From Limnoperna fortunei (Eukaryota > Mollusca > Bivalvia > Mytilida > Modiolidae), in NCBI GenBank assembly GCA_944474755.1, contig OX104117.1, positions 76,422,926 through 76,486,925 of the forward strand: a stretch of DNA of 64,000 bases, in the 5' to 3' direction. The position numbers and the translations under genes are program-made. A model generated the notes under the pieces. The model searched no databases. It worked only from the letters and a program-made list of their open reading frames with translations, and was not told the DNA's origin. Positions 59,584 through 64,000 of the stretch are shown here, one piece after another (positions within the stretch are counted from its first letter, which is position 1; every line of letters starts with the position of its first letter).

Positions 59584-61533
59584 TCCAGGCGCTTTACAAT
59601 ATCACATGAGGAACATAATCTATAAATATATCACAATTTCAATAATAAAAACAAGTTATCAAAAGGAATTTACACTACATGCAACAATAAATTGCCCAAC
59701 AATATTGATAAAACAATAAAAGTACCTAGCAGAAAAGCGCTAAAAAATTTTGTAATGAAACTAAAACATTAAGAAAATCTAACACGCATGAGTGAAATTA
59801 AAATTTTTACAAATAATAATAATTTCAAAAAATAAAAATAAAATATCTATCGATTTTAATTTAAAATATACAACTACAACCTTGACAATTAATGTTATTA
59901 TTATAATCAGAAGAAAAAAAGACCAATTAACTTAAAATCTACTCCAAACCAATACTGATTACGAAGTCTATAAATTACAAATCAAAATCATTGATTGTAT
60001 GCACTTTTAAACAGGTGAGTTTTAACTTTCTTCTTGAAAAGTTCGAAGGATTGTTCATTTTGTATAGTAGATGGTAAACTGTTCAAGATTATTGCCGATG
60101 CCATGTCAAAACGCCTGTCTCCGTACGTTTTAGTCCGAACTTTCGGTTGTTGTAACAGAGTTTTCGCCTGTGAACGTAAAGTTCTTTGTGGTTCGTGCCG
60201 TTGAACTAGTTCTTCAATATAAACTGGAGCGCGACCATGAAGAGCTTTAAAAGTGTACATCCAGATCTTGTAAATGCTTCTGAACTTCACAGGTAGCCTA
60301 TGTAGAGAAATGAGAACAGGAGTTATATGTTTGTGTCGGCGTTATCTCATTATAAGTCGGGCCGCTGTGTTTAGAACTCTGTAATTTACTTAGATGACAT
60401 TCATTGATTTCATATAGCAGACATTTTCCATAGTCCAATCGAGAAGTAACTAACTACTAGTGTCTTGCAAGCATCTGTTGCGATGATTCGTCGAATTCGC
60501 CCTATATTTTTGATTTGAAAATTACATGACGTTGCAATTTCAGACACCTGTTTTCCCATAGACATTATTTTGTCAAAGTACATTCCCAAGTTTTTAACAA
60601 AAGATGTGTCCTGGACAACACAGCCATCAAATTTCAATGTGCACTGAGAAATATCTTTTGGGCGTTGTTTTGGTACAAAAACAATGAGTTCAGTTTTGTC
60701 TTGGTTAATTTTAAGCAGGTTTGCCTGCATCCATATGCTAATGTCTGACAAGCAAGCTTCGAAGTGTGTGGCTACAGCGTCCTAGTCATCGATTGGCTTG
60801 ATGACCTGATATGCCTGGGTGTCATCCGCATAACATAGGTAGCTCATTATGTGTCTTCTATATATCTCACCTATCGGTTTAGCGAACATACAGTAAATAC
60901 GAGGTCCGAGTATCGATCCCTGCGGAACACCATACTTCAAATGAAAACTGTTAGATTGTACACCGCCTATTGAAATTGATTGGGTTTTTTCGCATAGGAA
61001 AGATTTAAGCCAAGATAGAGCATTGCCAGAAATTCCAAATGAAAGCTGAAGACGTTTGAGAAGAAAAGCATGGTCAATGACGTCAAATGTTGCAGATAGA
61101 TCAAGCATTACTAATACAGCACATTTGTTATCGTCTAAAGCACAAACGATGTTGAAGTGAACACGCAAAAGTGCCGTTTCGGTAGAATGACTATTCCGAT
61201 AAGCAGACTGGACATGTAAATCATTTGAATTTAGATGTATTTGGAGATACAAAGGGAAAATTCGAGACAGGGCGGTAGTTCTTCAGAGATTCAGAGTCCA
61301 AAACCTCGCTTTTTGATCAGCGGACGAACTATTGCCTTTTTGAATAGATCAGGAACTCACAACTCAGCAAAGGATGTATTAATGATTTTCGTGATGACGG
61401 TTCAAGGCACGATTTGAGTAGAGATGTTGGTTTAGGGTCTAATTCACATGATTTCGACGCTGCTTTGAGTACGATCTTACTCGCTTCATCTTCTGACACG
61501 GGATCGAACTGTACTAATTGATTACCAGAGAAT

Positions 61534-61705
61534 AATAGGTTCTTTCATACCTTTTTGGGAAAGACCGGTTGATCTTTCACGAGTGATAGAAATTTTATGT
61601 CTTTTCGCGAGTGGAGCGCAGCGAAACGACCCAAAATACATAAAAATTTCTATCACCAGTTAAAGTTCACACGGTCTTTTCCAAAAACGTATGAAAGTAC
61701 CTATT
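61534..61705. repeat. Foldback element inside LINE B
   Basis: The left arm, 61534-61600 (AATAGGTTCTTTCATACC...), pairs with 61640-61705 (...GTATGAAAGTACCTATT). The loop contains 'ttcgcgagtggagcgcagcg'. It interrupts the linker between endonuclease and RT of LINE B. The non-LINE sequence may extend to about 61960. Confidence 0.8.
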
Positions 61706-63059
61706 TCTTCCGAAAACCAACAACCTTCACATCGCTATAACCTATAGACGCTCCATTGTTTTAGACTCCATTGTCTCTGACGTCCAATCAGAACACCGGA
61801 AATAAGATCGTCAAAAAGGACGTTGTTATGCTTTCAGAACAACGTTCTTGTTTCTGGCGTATTGATTGGATGACGCAGCAAGTACAGATATGAGCTCATC
61901 TGTACTGGGTCATCTGTACAAGAAGTCAGCAATTAATAGAAGAATGTAATATCAACACGCATCGGATCATAATCGATAGTATTTAACTATTTATCTTTTT
62001 TGTTACCCATCAATTTGATTGGGACTTTAAACAGTTTTTTTCTGGTCGTGACCGTATTCCTCAATTTTTGAAGAGTGGTTTTCCTGCTTGGATTTCAAAA
62101 GTAATTCACTGACTTTATTACGTTTTTCGTGGTATATTTCTTTATTAACTGTCAAATTCGATTTAAGCATCGTTCTTTCAGCTTTCCGTCGATCTTGTTT
62201 GGCAGCTGGAAGACTACAGCATTCGGTATTTGGGCGAACAGTAAAGGTTTTTGTCTGCTCGGGTTTATTTTGACCATTAATCTACTTAACTCTGTATCAT
62301 ACATTTCAACTAGCTGATTCGAATTGCCCTCGGGAATTGATAGGACATCTGACGCACTGATATCTCGTATATCTGATTTTACGGTATGTGACAGTCTTTT
62401 TCTCCTTGATGGGTTTAGATAACCCAAGATGAGATAGTATAGCTAAATGGTCAGTGTACGACTGGCTTTTATTACTAAACAAACAAGGATGGAAAATCGT
62501 TGGAGTGTCTGCCAAAACCGAGCCATCGTCTTTGGTGATAACTACATCGATGGTGTGACCTTTAATGTGGGTAACACCCGTAATGCGTTGTTTTAAACTG
62601 TGTTCATGAAGATTGTCAAGAAAAGTAAATATTGTTTGTGTATTGCTTCTTTGATGCTTCCGATGTTTTTTTAGGATGAGAATCGCAGAAAAACAGGCAA
62701 TTCTTGTCAATATAGATTGTTAAATATATAACACTCTGGCCGCAGGTAGGCTCGAACACCACTCCCCCCAAAAAACCGTCCAAAACTAGTTTCTACAATA
62801 TTGCAATTCAGTTTGCTTCAAACTTTTAGTTACATTTCATGATACAGTAGTGGACCACGAACAGTAGTGTTGAGGTTCCAATCAACAGCAAGTACAACCT
62901 ACAATAGTGTCGTAGTAGAGGTTGTACATGTATATATGCTTCAAAATTCATCGGCTTCAATATATGTTTGTTAAATTTTTGTATATATCTGGAATTATTA
63001 ACTATAAAACATAGTCGAGGAACAATGCGATCTTTCAAAAATATGTAGTTCCATCTGCT

Positions 63060-63480
63060 AAGCCGTTTTTCATACTATTGTTGCACTTGCAGTAGAATTA
63101 ATTAAGAATAAATTAAATTGCCATGGTTATTCCGATAGATTTTGTATCAGCACAAACCTCAAATCTTGTAGAGGACGTACACATTTCATGTGTGAATAAT
63201 ATGGTACAAATGTGTGAGACGGTTTGTGAGAGTACGCGTTTTGTTCATGTATGTCTAATTATGGAGTTTCAAATTGTACTTCAAACAATATAGGTATCGA
63301 ATGCTCGATTGTCGCATGCATAATAAGTACATGTATCTCGGTAAGTACAATCTTCCAGGAAAGTGCCTTATATATCTCGCTTGAAAATATGGTTGAAATT
63401 ATGGTTTTCCGAATTTTTAAATTCAGTACACAGTGATTATGCTACTATTATTAAATAAAAAACACCTATTACTTATTAGT
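63060..63480. repeat. Upstream-flank repeat, copy 3, second part
   Basis: Aligns with 48535-48800: 'gaattaattaagaataaa', 'tgtgtgag(a/g)', 'catgtatgtcta', 'agtttc', and the 'acaatcttcca' end. Together with 56160-57120 it shows that the LINE block inserted into, or accreted within, this copy. Confidence 0.65.
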
Positions 63481-63489
63481 GGCATATTG

Positions 63490-64000
63490 CTCATTTTCAT
63501 CAACAACCATATGACAGCAATGGAAGCGGGAGTTTGGCATTCAATAAAACCTGGTTTAACCCAGCATTTATTTTGAAATTCCTGTTCCTTGTCAGGACCA
63601 TTATTTTTGGTTGTTGTTCTGAAATAACCCGGTTTCTCGGAATAGAAGGATTTTTTTTTAGTTTTCTGTGTGTTAACTTTTTTGCCACTACTATCTTTTA
63701 GAAGACAACGTGTATAGTTGTAATTACTACTTGTATTTATACATTAATCACGGCTTCATTTGTTCTTTACAATGATGTAGTAAGACTGACTGTAGTTGTT
63801 AACAAAGTCCAGCTTAATGTAGGAACTTGAACACTTTATGAAACAAAATGTTATTAGTATGGATAACATCAGTAAACCGCATAAATGTTAAATTGTACCA
63901 AACTTTACATAATTTATATAAACAACAACAATGGCTGAAATTTGACTTGGGTAGGTTCTTCTTTACTAAAGTATAAAGCTATGTTCTGCTGACAGTTAAT
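63490..64000. other. Non-coding, nothing recognised
   Basis: No gene, RNA or repeat could be supported here. Confidence 0.4.

Larger units (their letters stand above)
59550..62710 (-). pseudogene. LINE-type retrotransposon relic B (EN-RT, CR1/L2-like)
   Basis: Minus strand, 5' to 3' from 62710. The endonuclease end has HTIDVVIT and SYTDHLAILSH (62710-62306). RPVSN-like sequence follows near 61290. The RT core at 61252-60782 has LLRVHFNIVCALDDNK, LDLSATFDVIDHAFLLKRL, YGVPQGSILGP and CYADDTQ. The thumb at 60751-60410 has QANLLKINQDKTELIVF. The C-terminus at 60290-59988 has HGRAPVYI and TLRSQAKTLL. The 3' end is a (TAA/ATT)n microsatellite at 59553-59583, as in L2/CR1-type LINEs. Frames are broken and a foldback element interrupts the body at 61534-61705. 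Confidence 0.88.

Noticed and set aside
1..64000. CRISPR arrays or bacterial operons
   Set aside because: The direct repeats seen are minisatellite or transposon types without unique spacers, and the genes have spliceosomal introns.

Overview
This window is eukaryotic: AT-rich, gene-poor, intron-rich and full of transposon debris. It is most probably a bivalve mollusc, and a mussel-like (Mytilus-type) genome is my best guess. That guess rests on a HEPN/ROCO gene with short phase-1 exons, on tRNA-derived SINEs, and on a hammerhead-ribozyme repeat of a kind I remember as common in mussel DNA. It is inference from memory, not a database result.

The main content is one large minus-strand gene between 46849 and 24016. 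I reconstructed it as 14 coding exons from GT/AG sites and exact phase continuity. The predicted protein is about 1,590 residues. In order it carries two DZIP3-like HEPN domains, a small alpha/beta domain (possibly TRADD-N-like), an acidic linker, two I-set immunoglobulin domains, a Roc GTPase with a long low-complexity insert, a COR domain, and a tyrosine-containing tail. It has no signal peptide or membrane segment that I can see. This looks like an intracellular sensor or signalling GTPase with a probable RNase module, and it is the most exciting system here. Exon 2 carries an apparent 1-nt deletion in a short homopolymer, so this allele or assembly may be broken.

Region by region. 1-6760 and 11900-16140 are diverged copies of one segment; they share a SINE insertion, and the first copy also carries a degenerate hammerhead ribozyme. 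6978-7495 is a dead copy of the HEPN exon 1. 8800-10270, 46930-48800 and 56160-63480 are three related copies of the sequence upstream of the HEPN gene; the third is split by LINEs. 18490-18740 is an array of GCATCGCGATGC-type palindromes. 20332-21235 is a minus-strand B-box plus NHL-type beta-propeller exon of a TRIM-like gene, about 2.8 kb downstream of the HEPN/ROCO gene. 22600-24000 and many introns hold copies of a roughly 210-bp interspersed repeat. 41430-43250 (intron 2) is a composite of tRNA-like SINE modules, inverted repeats and (TA)n tracts. 50218-51676 is a 30-bp minisatellite. 52105-54241 is an element with perfect 13-bp terminal inverted repeats. 54856-55735 is a dead Tc1/mariner transposase. 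57780-62720 holds two dead LINEs.

Working model (inference): an expandable innate-immunity-type locus where HEPN-bearing genes duplicate together with their 5' flanks and decay. The B-box/NHL gene may be a second immune or ubiquitin-related gene nearby.
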